From Betaproteobacteria bacterium (lineage in GTDB: Bacteria > Pseudomonadota > Gammaproteobacteria > Burkholderiales > Casimicrobiaceae), in the NCBI GenBank assembly GCA_003153335.1, contig PLYG01000377.1:1-13232 (forward strand): a stretch of 13,232 nucleotides of DNA, given 5' to 3'. Every line of letters begins with the position of its first letter. Within the stretch, counting starts at the first letter, position 1. Made by a program: the position numbers and the translations under genes. The notes below the pieces were generated by a model. The model did no database searches and was not told the DNA's origin. It worked only from the letters and a program-made list of their open reading frames with translations. This document shows positions 1-7,038 of the stretch, one piece after another.

Positions 1-2529
1 CGTGTATTCCGGGTCCATGCCGTTGCTGAAGAAGAACGACAGATTCTGCGCGAAATCGTCGATGTGCATGCCGCGCGCCAGATAGGCTTCGACATAGGTG
101 AAGCCGTTGGCCAGCGTGAACGCCAGCTGGCTGATCGGGTTCGCGCCCGCTTCGGCGATGTGATAGCCGCTGATCGACACCGAGTAGAAATTGCGCACCT
201 TGTTGTGGACGAAATATTCCTGGATGTCGCCCATCACCTTGAGCGAGAACTCGGTGGAAAAGATGCAGGTGTTCTGTCCCTGGTCCTCCTTCAGGATGTC
301 GGCCTGCACGGTGCCGCGCACGTTTTCCAGCGTCCACGCGCGGATCTTGTGGACCTCGTCGTCGGTCGGATCGCGGCCGTTGTCCTGTTTGAACTTATCG
401 ATTTGCTGATCGATTGCGGTGTTCATGAAAAACGCGAGTATTGTGGGCGCCGGGCCGTTGATGGTCATCGACACCGACGTCGTGGGACCGACCAGATCGA
501 ACCCGGAATACAGCACCTTCATGTCGTCCAGCGTCGCGATCGACACGCCGGAATTGCCCACCTTGCCGTAGATGTCGGGCCGGAGGTCGGGGTCGTTACC
601 GTAGAGCGTGACCGAGTCGAACGCGGTCGACAACCGCTTGGCCGGCATGCCCTCCGACACGCGCTTGAAGCGCCGGTTGGTGCGGAACGCATCGCCCTCG
701 CCGGCGAACATCCGGGTCGGTTCCTCGTTCTCGCGCTTGAACGCAAACACACCGGCCGTGTACGGAAAGCTTCCGGGAACATTTTCCTTCAGCTGCCATT
801 TCAGGATTTCGCCCTCGTCCTCGAAACGGGGAAGTACGACCTTGGGAATCCGGGTGCCGGAAAGCGTGGTTGTGGTGAGCTGCGTGCGCAATTCCTTGTC
901 GCGGATTTTCACCACGTATTCGTCACGGGAATACGCTTCGACGGTCTTCGGCCACATGGCGAGGAGCTTTTTGCACCGCGCATCCAGCAGCGCATCGCAT
1001 TCGGTCAACCTGGAACTGAAGCGCGTCTCCAGAAACTGCTCCATGCTTGCTGTCGCCGGATCGGATTGGACGATTTCCGCGGGCTTCGGCGCGAGCATCC
1101 GCTTCGCTTCGCGCAATTGCTGCCGCCCGCGGGCGAGCCGGCTTTGCTTCAACGCCCAAGCGTGATACCCGCGCATGATCTCCGCAATTTCCGCCAGATA
1201 GCGGATGCGCGCCGAAGGCACGATTACATGCTTGGCGCTCGAGGCTTTGATCTTGACCGGCGGCAGCTTGCTTGCGGCGAGTTCGAGACCGCGGCTGGCC
1301 AGCCCCGCCCTGACGGCCTGATAGAGGGCAGTGACGCCGTCGTCGTTGAAGCGCGCGGCGATAGTGCCGAACACCGGCATCTCGCCGGGGCTCTTTTGCC
1401 ACTGTTCGCGATTGCGCTGGTATTGTTTGCTCACGTCGCGCAGCGCATCCTTCGCACCCTTGCGGTCGAACTTGTTGATCGCGACAAAATCCGCGAAATC
1501 GAGCATGTCGATTTTTTCCAGTTGCGAAGCGGCGCCGAATTCGGGCGTCATCACATAGAGCGACAGGTCGACCAGCGGAACGATCGCCGCATCGCCCTGG
1601 CCGATGCCCGAGGTCTCGATGACAATCAGGTCGAAGCCGGCAACGCGGCAGGCAGCGATCACGTCAGGCAGCGCCTTGGAGATTTCCGAGCCGGTGTCGC
1701 GCGTGGCCAGCGAGCGCATATAGATGTTCGCGTGATGAATCGCATTCATCCGGATCCTGTCCCCCAGCAGCGCGCCGCCGGACTTGCGCCGCGAGGGATC
1801 GATCGAAATGATCGCGATCCTGAGCTTGTCGTCCTGATCAAGGCGGAAGCGGCGTATCAGTTCGTCGGAGAGCGATGATTTGCCGGCGCCGCCGGTGCCG
1901 GTGATGCCCAGCGAAGGAACCTTGGTTTTCGCGGCACGCGCGTGCAGATCTTTCCGTACTGCGGCAGGGAGCGCGTCAGCTTCGAGCGCGGTGATCAGCC
2001 GGGCCAGCGCCACCAGCCTGTGCGGCAAGTCGCCGGTCGTGACCTGGTCCAGGGTCGGAACGTCTTGCCGGGCCAGATCGACATCGCAGGCCGCGACGAT
2101 TTCGTTGATCATTCCCTGCAGCCCCAGCTTGGCCCCATCCTCCGGCGTAAAAATGCGCGTTACGCCGTAGTCGTGAAGTTCCTTGATTTCGGACGGGACG
2201 ATCACCCCGCCGCCGCCGCCGAAGACCTTGATGTGGGCGCCGCCGTTCTCGCGCAGCAAATCGATCATGTACTTGAAGAACTCGACGTGGCCGCCCTGGT
2301 AGGACGAAATGGCGATGCCGTGCGCATCTTCCTGCAGCGCGCAGTCGACGATTTCCGTGACCGAACGATTGTGGCCGAGATGGATCACTTCGCAGCCGCT
2401 GGACTGGAGAATCCGCCGCATGATGTTGATCGACGCGTCGTGGCCATCGAACAGGCTGGCCGCCGTGACAAAGCGCACCTTGTTGGCGGGTTTGTAGACG
2501 AGCGGTTTCGAGTCGCTGAGGTTGGTCAT
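1..2529 (-). CDS. icmF: Fused isobutyryl-CoA mutase IcmF (3' end cut by window edge)
   Basis: This adenosylcobalamin-dependent enzyme interconverts isobutyryl-CoA and n-butyryl-CoA in the cytoplasm and carries its own GTPase chaperone. The window holds 843 codons; the family is about 1,090 residues, so roughly the last 250 lie beyond position 1. Domain order is visible: an N-terminal B12-binding domain (DGHDAS with His30 as probable cobalt ligand, then SSYQGGH and a GGGGG run), a MeaB-like G domain with P-loop GTGGAGKS at 211-218 and base-recognition NKFD at 352-355, then the mutase TIM barrel from about residue 590. Phe595 (GVFAF) and Gln752 (GQNTC) occupy the positions that distinguish isobutyryl-CoA mutases from methylmalonyl-CoA mutases (Tyr and Arg there). 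The ATG at 2529-2527 is preceded by GGAG six bases upstream. A promoter/operator candidate lies at 2599-2627. The reading frame is unbroken to the edge. Confidence 0.96.
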   Translation of the reverse strand, partial: MTNLSDSKPLVYKPANKVRFVTAASLFDGHDASINIMRRILQSSGCEVIHLGHNRSVTEIVDCALQEDAHGIAISSYQGGHVEFFKYMIDLLRENGGAHIKVFGGGGGVIVPSEIKELHDYGVTRIFTPEDGAKLGLQGMINEIVAACDVDLARQDVPTLDQVTTGDLPHRLVALARLITALEADALPAAVRKDLHARAAKTKVPSLGITGTGGAGKSSLSDELIRRFRLDQDDKLRIAIISIDPSRRKSGGALLGDRIRMNAIHHANIYMRSLATRDTGSEISKALPDVIAACRVAGFDLIVIETSGIGQGDAAIVPLVDLSLYVMTPEFGAASQLEKIDMLDFADFVAINKFDRKGAKDALRDVSKQYQRNREQWQKSPGEMPVFGTIAARFNDDGVTALYQAVRAGLASRGLELAASKLPPVKIKASSAKHVIVPSARIRYLAEIAEIMRGYHAWALKQSRLARGRQQLREAKRMLAPKPAEIVQSDPATASMEQFLETRFSSRLTECDALLDARCKKLLAMWPKTVEAYSRDEYVVKIRDKELRTQLTTTTLSGTRIPKVVLPRFEDEGEILKWQLKENVPGSFPYTAGVFAFKRENEEPTRMFAGEGDAFRTNRRFKRVSEGMPAKRLSTAFDSVTLYGNDPDLRPDIYGKVGNSGVSIATLDDMKVLYSGFDLVGPTTSVSMTINGPAPTILAFFMNTAIDQQIDKFKQDNGRDPTDDEVHKIRAWTLENVRGTVQADILKEDQGQNTCIFSTEFSLKVMGDIQEYFVHNKVRNFYSVSISGYHIAEAGANPISQLAFTLANGFTYVEAYLARGMHIDDFAQNLSFFFSNGMDPEYT

Positions 2530-2598
2530 GGCCGGCTCCGGGATTTCGGACAAGTTTACGCCGCAAAGAGGCGTGTAATCGCGCCTCGCGAAAACCGC

Positions 2599-2627
2599 AG
2601 CTTAATTTACGCTTACGTAAACGTCAA
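2599..2627 (-). promoter_or_regulatory. Predicted icmF promoter overlapped by a 22-bp near-palindromic operator
   Basis: On the minus strand TTGACG (2627-2622; five of six bases of a sigma-70 -35 box) is followed after 17 bases by TAAGCT (2604-2599; a weak -10). A near-palindrome at 2606-2627 fills the spacer and covers the -35: its core TTACGTAA (2613-2620) is a perfect palindrome and 18 of 22 positions are symmetric. The predicted transcript start is about 60 bases before the icmF ATG. The layout, an operator between -35 and -10, fits a MerR-type or repressor-controlled promoter. From memory, TTTACGTAAACG-like palindromes are associated with LiuR, the MerR-family regulator of branched-chain amino acid catabolism in proteobacteria; that match is tentative. 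Confidence 0.55.
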
Positions 2628-2696
2628 TGGACCCGCGCGGGCCGGGGCCTTGGCCGCAGGGCATGCCTTGATTTTCTTTGCCGGTGCAGTGCTCAT
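2613..2696 (-). CDS. Possible 27-residue small peptide between the upstream gene and icmF (doubtful)
   Basis: The frame opens with an ATG overlapping the TGA of the upstream gene (ATGA) and is preceded by a perfect Shine-Dalgarno GGAGG with seven-base spacing (2708-2704). It encodes 27 residues rich in Ala, Pro and Lys, with no recognisable domain or membrane segment, and stops at TAA 2615-2613. In favour: the strong ribosome site and the coupling arrangement. Against: composition typical of random high-GC frames, no known homologue, and the icmF operator candidate overlaps its last codons. The same ribosome site also lies inside the C-terminal codons of the upstream gene, where it could occur by chance (codons for Glu-Glu). 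It could be a leader peptide, a remnant, or nothing. Confidence 0.3.
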   Translation of the reverse strand: MSTAPAKKIKACPAAKAPARAGPLTFT

Positions 2697-3406
2697 GCTG
2701 TTTCCTCCAGATCGAATGGCCCCGGATGCCCTGCAAACAGGCGCTCGACTATGGCGGTTTCCCGTCTGGCAACGGTAGCAAGAAATTCCTCCGCTCCGCG
2801 CATTTGCCTGAAGGCCGCATAACCGCCTTCGAGAAACTCCTGCAGTTTCTCCAGCCCTGCTGCCCGGGCCGGGGCCCGCATCAACTTCAGCGTCGTGCCG
2901 ATCAGCGGCCAGCGCGTCGTCCGGTCCAACGCGCCGCCAATCTGATTTACGCAACGGACCTGTTGCTGGCGCTCATCCCGCTCTCCACAGGCGCGAAACG
3001 CCTCGCCGTAGGAAATCAGGTCCAGCGGACGATTGCCGAGGTGGCGCGCAAGCTCGGTATCGAACCGTTCCGAGAGCGCTTCGAATGCCAACGCATCGCG
3101 GATGGTTTGCAGCGCGACAGCCGGAAGCAGTTTGATCATCAATGGCAACACCCGCACCACGTCGGCATCGCGCGCCGTCATGTCCACGTCGCCATAAAGC
3201 TCGCGCAAAAAGAACTCGACAGCAGGGTGGTAGCGAGGATTACGGGAAAGATCGGCATAGGTACGCGCGAAGCGCTGATTCTGCCAGATGCGCACGGCTC
3301 GCTTTGCGGCAGCAGTTTCGGGATGCGGCGCACGTGCGGCCACCAGCTCCGCCATGGTCACTCGAAGACTGGCCGCGAGGCCGGCATTGTCGGTTTCCTG
3401 CTGCAT
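2693..3406 (-). CDS. Conserved hypothetical protein (FFLRELYG-type), 237 aa
   Basis: I do not recognise a characterised function. The 237-residue protein is predicted soluble and mostly alpha-helical, without signal peptide or membrane segment. Its most distinctive stretch, around residues 58-75, reads RYHPAVEFFLRELYGDVD, followed by an acidic/arginine patch (TARDADVVRVLP). I associate FFLxxLYG-type motifs with conserved proteins of unknown function in proteobacteria, but cannot name a Pfam family. Codon bias fits a real gene, and the frame is free of stops from 3406 to 2693. The ATG at 3406 has no clear Shine-Dalgarno; a second ATG at residue 18 (MAELVAAR) is an alternative start. It lies upstream of icmF in the same direction, 163 bases away, and is divergent from the aldehyde dehydrogenase with a 55-base gap, so co-regulation with either neighbour is possible. 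Confidence 0.75.
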   Translation of the reverse strand: MQQETDNAGLAASLRVTMAELVAARAPHPETAAAKRAVRIWQNQRFARTYADLSRNPRYHPAVEFFLRELYGDVDMTARDADVVRVLPLMIKLLPAVALQTIRDALAFEALSERFDTELARHLGNRPLDLISYGEAFRACGERDERQQQVRCVNQIGGALDRTTRWPLIGTTLKLMRAPARAAGLEKLQEFLEGGYAAFRQMRGAEEFLATVARRETAIVERLFAGHPGPFDLEETA

Positions 3407-3461
3407 TTAGAAGTTTCGTTCTAGGCGCGCCGGAGCACCCTTCCATTAGAATGGGCTGATT
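3407..3461. promoter_or_regulatory. Short divergent intergenic region with a CCATT-AG-AATGG inverted repeat
   Basis: Only 55 bases separate the divergent starts of the unknown gene (minus) and the aldehyde dehydrogenase operon (plus). The space contains a perfect 5-2-5 inverted repeat, CCATTAGAATGG, at 3443-3454, ending eight bases before the first possible ALDH start. It could be an operator or a small hairpin covering the ribosome site. I see no convincing -35/-10 pair on either strand. Confidence 0.3.
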
Positions 3462-4898
3462 ATGCAACGACTTGCCGCCGACGCGAACACGTTTGCAAGC
3501 GATGAGGACGCAATGCGCAATAAATTTGATCGACTAAGAGAAGCGGCGGGGCGTGATCCTTGCCCGCCGTGGGGCGTGCGTAAACGCCGCCTGGAAGCGC
3601 TTTACACACTGTTGCACGACCATGGCGGCCGGTTGGCCGAGACGATATCGGCCGACTTCGGGCATCGCTCGCCGCAGGAAACGCAACTGCTCGAATTGTT
3701 CCCCAGCCTTGAGGCCGTGCGTCATGCGCTACGTCATGGCGCTGCATGGATGCACGACGAACGGCGCGCGACTTCGTTGTGGTTCCTTCCTGGATCGTCG
3801 AAAATCGTTTACCAACCGCTTGGCGTAGTGGGCATCATCGCGCCCTGGAACTATCCGCTTTACCTGGCCGCCGGTCCGCTGGTCGCGGCGCTTGCCGCTG
3901 GCAACCGCGCGATGCTCAAGCTCTCCGAGTTCACGCCGCGGACTGCGGAATTGTTCGACGAACTGGTCCGCAAGACTTTTGCCGACGATGAAGTCGTGGT
4001 CGTCACCGGCGACGCGGCGCTCGCTGCGGAGTTCTCGCGCCTTCCATTCGACCATTTGCTGTTTACCGGATCGACCGCAGTGGGGCGCTATGTCATGCAT
4101 GCCGCGGCGGAGAATCTGACGCCGGTCACACTTGAATTGGGCGGCAAGTCGCCGACAATTGTCGGGCACGACGCCGATCTCGCGCAGGCCGCCGAGCGCA
4201 TTGTTTTGGGCAAGATGTTCAATGCTGGGCAAACCTGCATCGCCCCGGACTACGCGCTGGTTCCTGAGGATAGCGTCGAGGCCTTTGTCGCGGAGGCCAA
4301 AGCCGTTGTTGGACGCCTTTATCCGGACCTGCCGTCGACCCCGGATTATTCAGCGATCATCAACGCCCGGCATTTTGCCCGCCTGATCGACTACGCGGAG
4401 GACGCAAAAGCGCTGGGCGCGGAGTTGATTCCGCTGTCGAATGCCGCCCCCGATCAGCAGACGCGGCGCATGCCGCCGATCGCCCTGCTGTGTGTGACTG
4501 ACGCGATGCGCGTCATGCAGGACGAAATTTTCGGGCCGTTGCTGCCCATCGTTCCTTATCGCGCGCTTGATGATGCGATTCGTTACGTCGCTGCGCGGCC
4601 CCGGCCGCTGGCACTGTATTACTTCGGCCGCGACAACGGCGACATCGATCGCGTGCTGCGCGAAACGCATTCGGGCGGCGTGACGGTCAACGACGTCATT
4701 CTGCATATTGCCCAGGATGACCTGCCCTTCGGCGGCATCGGACCCTCGGGCATGGGTCACTACCATGGACGCGACGGCTTTCTCGCCTTCTCCAAAGCGA
4801 AGGGCGTGTTTCGCCAGGCCCGGTTGAACGGCATGGAATTGTTCAACCCACCTTATGGGCGACGCTTTGCCCGCTTGATTCGGCTGCTCCTTCGATGA
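3462..4898 (+). CDS. Aldehyde dehydrogenase, coniferyl aldehyde dehydrogenase type
   Basis: This NAD(P)-dependent enzyme oxidises an aldehyde to the carboxylic acid in the cytoplasm. The 478-residue sequence shows the full ALDH set: PWNYPL with Asn130, ELGGKSP with general base Glu225, GQTC with nucleophile Cys259, EIFGP with Glu355, and the SGMGHYHG/GFLAFS C-terminal region typical of the coniferyl-aldehyde/fatty-aldehyde class 3-like branch. The C-terminus (RRFARLIRLLLR) is basic and amphipathic, which might allow membrane association as in fatty aldehyde dehydrogenases. The start at 3462 has a weak ribosome site; an in-frame ATG at 3513 (residue 18) has GAGG five bases upstream and retains the family core, so it may be the true start. 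It is the first gene of a four-gene operon; its stop overlaps the next start by ATGA. The true substrate (aryl or long-chain aldehyde) cannot be told from sequence; operon context favours an aldehyde made by the GMC enzyme. Confidence 0.93.
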   Translation: MQRLAADANTFASDEDAMRNKFDRLREAAGRDPCPPWGVRKRRLEALYTLLHDHGGRLAETISADFGHRSPQETQLLELFPSLEAVRHALRHGAAWMHDERRATSLWFLPGSSKIVYQPLGVVGIIAPWNYPLYLAAGPLVAALAAGNRAMLKLSEFTPRTAELFDELVRKTFADDEVVVVTGDAALAAEFSRLPFDHLLFTGSTAVGRYVMHAAAENLTPVTLELGGKSPTIVGHDADLAQAAERIVLGKMFNAGQTCIAPDYALVPEDSVEAFVAEAKAVVGRLYPDLPSTPDYSAIINARHFARLIDYAEDAKALGAELIPLSNAAPDQQTRRMPPIALLCVTDAMRVMQDEIFGPLLPIVPYRALDDAIRYVAARPRPLALYYFGRDNGDIDRVLRETHSGGVTVNDVILHIAQDDLPFGGIGPSGMGHYHGRDGFLAFSKAKGVFRQARLNGMELFNPPYGRRFARLIRLLLR

Positions 4899-5410
4899 AT
4901 CGCCGGCAATTCCTCAAAGGCGGGCTGGTCGGCGGCGCTGTGCTGGCCGCCGGTGGCGCATGGGTGGTGTGGCGCGACGTGCGCGACGCCGATGCGAGTT
5001 CTCCACCGCGCGACCGGATCGCAGAAATACTGAGCGGCATCGCGCCGGTGCTGCTTGCGGGCGCGTTGCCCGCGGATGCGACGCAACGCAGCAGCGCCCT
5101 CGCCAGCGTGACCGTTGGGGTAAAAGAAGTCATCGCCGCCTTCCCTCCCGCCGTCCGGAGTGAAGTGAACGACCTATTCCGCCTGCTCGACATTCGCATC
5201 GCACGCCGTCTGCTCACGGGAATCTCGACCACGTGGCGTGACGCCGATCCGTCCGACGTGAAAGCGTTTCTGGAACGCTGGCGGTGGAGCCGGATCGCGC
5301 TATTGCAAACCGGATACTTCGCGCTGCACGACCTGGTACTGGGTGCGTGGTACGCCAACGAATCGGCCTGGGCCCAACTGGGGTACACCGGGCCGCCCAA
5401 CGTGGAATGA
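4895..5410 (+). CDS. Tat-exported small subunit, gluconate 2-dehydrogenase subunit 3 type
   Basis: The 171-residue protein starts with a clear twin-arginine signal: MNRRQFLKGG followed by a hydrophobic stretch to about residue 27, so it is exported folded. The mature part is small and helical and ends in RWRWSRIALLQTGYFALHD, then WAQLGYTGPPNVE, resembling the C-terminal pattern of Gluconate_2-dh3 proteins (W..LGYPGPP). Members of this family partner GMC flavoproteins in gluconate, fructose and glucose dehydrogenases; they stabilise the catalytic subunit and carry it through the Tat system. The start overlaps the ALDH stop (ATGA) with no separate ribosome site, implying translational coupling. 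The stop is three bases before the GMC start, and this partner gene is exactly what the family predicts. I am sure of the Tat signal and fairly sure of the family. Confidence 0.88.
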   Translation: MNRRQFLKGGLVGGAVLAAGGAWVVWRDVRDADASSPPRDRIAEILSGIAPVLLAGALPADATQRSSALASVTVGVKEVIAAFPPAVRSEVNDLFRLLDIRIARRLLTGISTTWRDADPSDVKAFLERWRWSRIALLQTGYFALHDLVLGAWYANESAWAQLGYTGPPNVE

Positions 5411-5413
5411 CCT

Positions 5414-7036
5414 ATGTTGCGTGATCCCGTACAAGAAGGGCTGGCGCGCGGGTGGCGCGTCATCGACGCGGCAACGCTCGAACGCAGCCAGACGTTCGAG
5501 GCCGACGTATGCATCGTCGGCACGGGCGCTGGGGGCGGCGTCACTGCCGAGATTCTGACCAAGGCTGGATTTAAAGTCATTCTGGTTGAAGAAGGTCCGC
5601 TCAAGTCGTCGCGCGACTTTCGCATGAAGGAGGCCGACGCGTATCCGCAGCTTTATCAGGAATCCGCCGCGCGCAAGACCAGGGACAAAGCGATCACGAT
5701 TCTGCAGGGCCGTTGCGTCGGAGGCTCGACCACGGTCAACTGGACGTCGAGCTTTCGCACGCCGGCGACCACTCTCGCGCATTGGCGCAACAAACAGGGG
5801 CTGGCCGAATATACGTCCGACGCATTGTGGCCATGGTTCGAGGCCATGGAAACGAAGTTGTCCATCGCACCATGGCCATTTCCACCGAACCGGAACAACG
5901 CGCTGCTGGCCATGGGCGCGGAGAAGCTCGGCATTCCATCAGCGGCCGTCCGTCGCAACGTAAAGGGTTGCTCGAACATTGGCTACTGCGGAATGGGCTG
6001 TCCGACCAATGCCAAGCAGTCGATGCTGGTAACCACCATACCCGCAGCGCTGGATGAGGGTGCGACGTTGCTCGTCAATGCGCAGGCAGTGCGTCTGGTC
6101 GGCGCCGACGCCGCGGGGAGTCGCGGACCGGCGCATCTCGAAGTGGCACCCCGGCCCGTTTCCGGAACTACCGGGCCACGCGCGAGGCACCGAATTCAAG
6201 CCAAGCACTTTGTTCTTGCCGCCGGCGCTATCGGTTCGCCGGCCCTGCTGTTGCGTTCGCAGGCGCCCGATCCGCACAGCATGCTCGGGCGGCGCACGTT
6301 TCTGCATCCCACCGTGATCTCCGCCGCGCTGATGTCCGATCCGGTGAACGCCCATGCAGGAGCGCCGCAAACCATCTACTCCGATCACTTTCTGGATTCG
6401 GTGGCTGTCGACGGACCGATGGGTTTCAAGCTGGAAGCGCCGCCCTTACATCCGGTGATTTTTGCCACGACGATGTCGGGCTATGGCGAACAACATGCTG
6501 CGTTGATGCGCGAGTTCAACAACACGCATGTCTTGCTGGCATTGTTGCGCGATGGCTTTCATGCGGAGAGCCAGGGCGGGCGCGTCATGCTGCGCGACGA
6601 TGGTTCGCCGGTGCTCGACTATCCGCTCAATGACTTCCTGTTCGACGGCGTGCGCCGTGCGTATCTGGCAATGGCGGAGATGCAGTTCGCTGCCGGCGCG
6701 AAGCACGTCCTGCCGATTCACGAGCAAGCAGCGCCGTATACGACATGGCAGCAGGCCAGGCAGGCCATCACCGGGTTGCCGCTGCAGCCGCTGTCGACCC
6801 GAGTGGTCAGTGCGCATGTGATGGGCGGCTGCGCGATGAGCAACGATCCGCGCAATGGCGTCGTCAACAACGATGGCAGACACCATCAGTGGTCCGCTGT
6901 CTCGGTGCTGGACGGTTCGCTGTTCCCGACCAGCATAGGCGCGAATCCGCAGTTGTCCATTTACGCCATTGCCGCGCGGTTGGCGAGCAAGCTTGCGTTG
7001 GATTTGACCGGCAGACAAGCGCCTGCCATGATCTAG
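5414..7036 (+). CDS. GMC-family FAD-dependent alcohol dehydrogenase/oxidoreductase
   Basis: A 540-residue FAD enzyme expected to oxidise an alcohol. The Rossmann dinucleotide motif GTGAGG lies at 36-41 with the ribose-binding acidic pair VEEG at 58-61. GRCVGGSTTVNW is the GMC FAD-attachment signature. The C-terminal domain has SAHVMGGCAM with His468 and GANPQLS with Asn511, the His/Asn pair used by cholesterol-oxidase-type GMC enzymes. Cys186, Cys192 and Cys196 form C-X5-C-X3-C (GCSNIGYCGMGCPTNAK), a spacing I recall for the 3Fe-4S cluster of the Burkholderia FAD glucose dehydrogenase catalytic subunit. It has no signal peptide of its own, so export would depend on the Tat-bearing protein three bases upstream. 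Length and motifs also resemble bacterial long-chain-alcohol GMC enzymes. Substrate is inferred only from context (lipase, ALDH, fatty acyl-CoA reductase nearby). No cytochrome c subunit gene is present here. Confidence 0.93.
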   Translation: MLRDPVQEGLARGWRVIDAATLERSQTFEADVCIVGTGAGGGVTAEILTKAGFKVILVEEGPLKSSRDFRMKEADAYPQLYQESAARKTRDKAITILQGRCVGGSTTVNWTSSFRTPATTLAHWRNKQGLAEYTSDALWPWFEAMETKLSIAPWPFPPNRNNALLAMGAEKLGIPSAAVRRNVKGCSNIGYCGMGCPTNAKQSMLVTTIPAALDEGATLLVNAQAVRLVGADAAGSRGPAHLEVAPRPVSGTTGPRARHRIQAKHFVLAAGAIGSPALLLRSQAPDPHSMLGRRTFLHPTVISAALMSDPVNAHAGAPQTIYSDHFLDSVAVDGPMGFKLEAPPLHPVIFATTMSGYGEQHAALMREFNNTHVLLALLRDGFHAESQGGRVMLRDDGSPVLDYPLNDFLFDGVRRAYLAMAEMQFAAGAKHVLPIHEQAAPYTTWQQARQAITGLPLQPLSTRVVSAHVMGGCAMSNDPRNGVVNNDGRHHQWSAVSVLDGSLFPTSIGANPQLSIYAIAARLASKLALDLTGRQAPAMI

Positions 7037-7038
7037 CC

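Noticed and set aside
64..1878. 604-codon open frame on the plus strand, antisense to icmF
   Set aside because: Its translation is low-complexity in Arg, Asp, His and Val with no recognisable motif, whereas the opposite strand encodes an unmistakable IcmF over the same span. It is a by-product of codon bias in GC-rich DNA.
1942..2778. 278-codon plus-strand frame across the icmF start and upstream gap
   Set aside because: It is antisense to the B12-binding and G-domain part of icmF and crosses the promoter region; no motif supports it.
2678..3424. 248-codon plus-strand frame antisense to the FFLRELYG gene
   Set aside because: The minus-strand product has a more protein-like composition and a recognisable conserved stretch. 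The plus frame has neither, nor a ribosome site.
3424..3431. GGCGCGCC palindrome between the divergent genes
   Set aside because: Eight-base GC palindromes are expected by chance in DNA of this composition, and it has no supporting context.
6745..7038. Upstream in-frame extension of the lipase gene
   Set aside because: It would overlap nearly 300 bases of the GMC C-terminal domain, and the extension is not protein-like; the start at 7039 follows the GMC stop directly.
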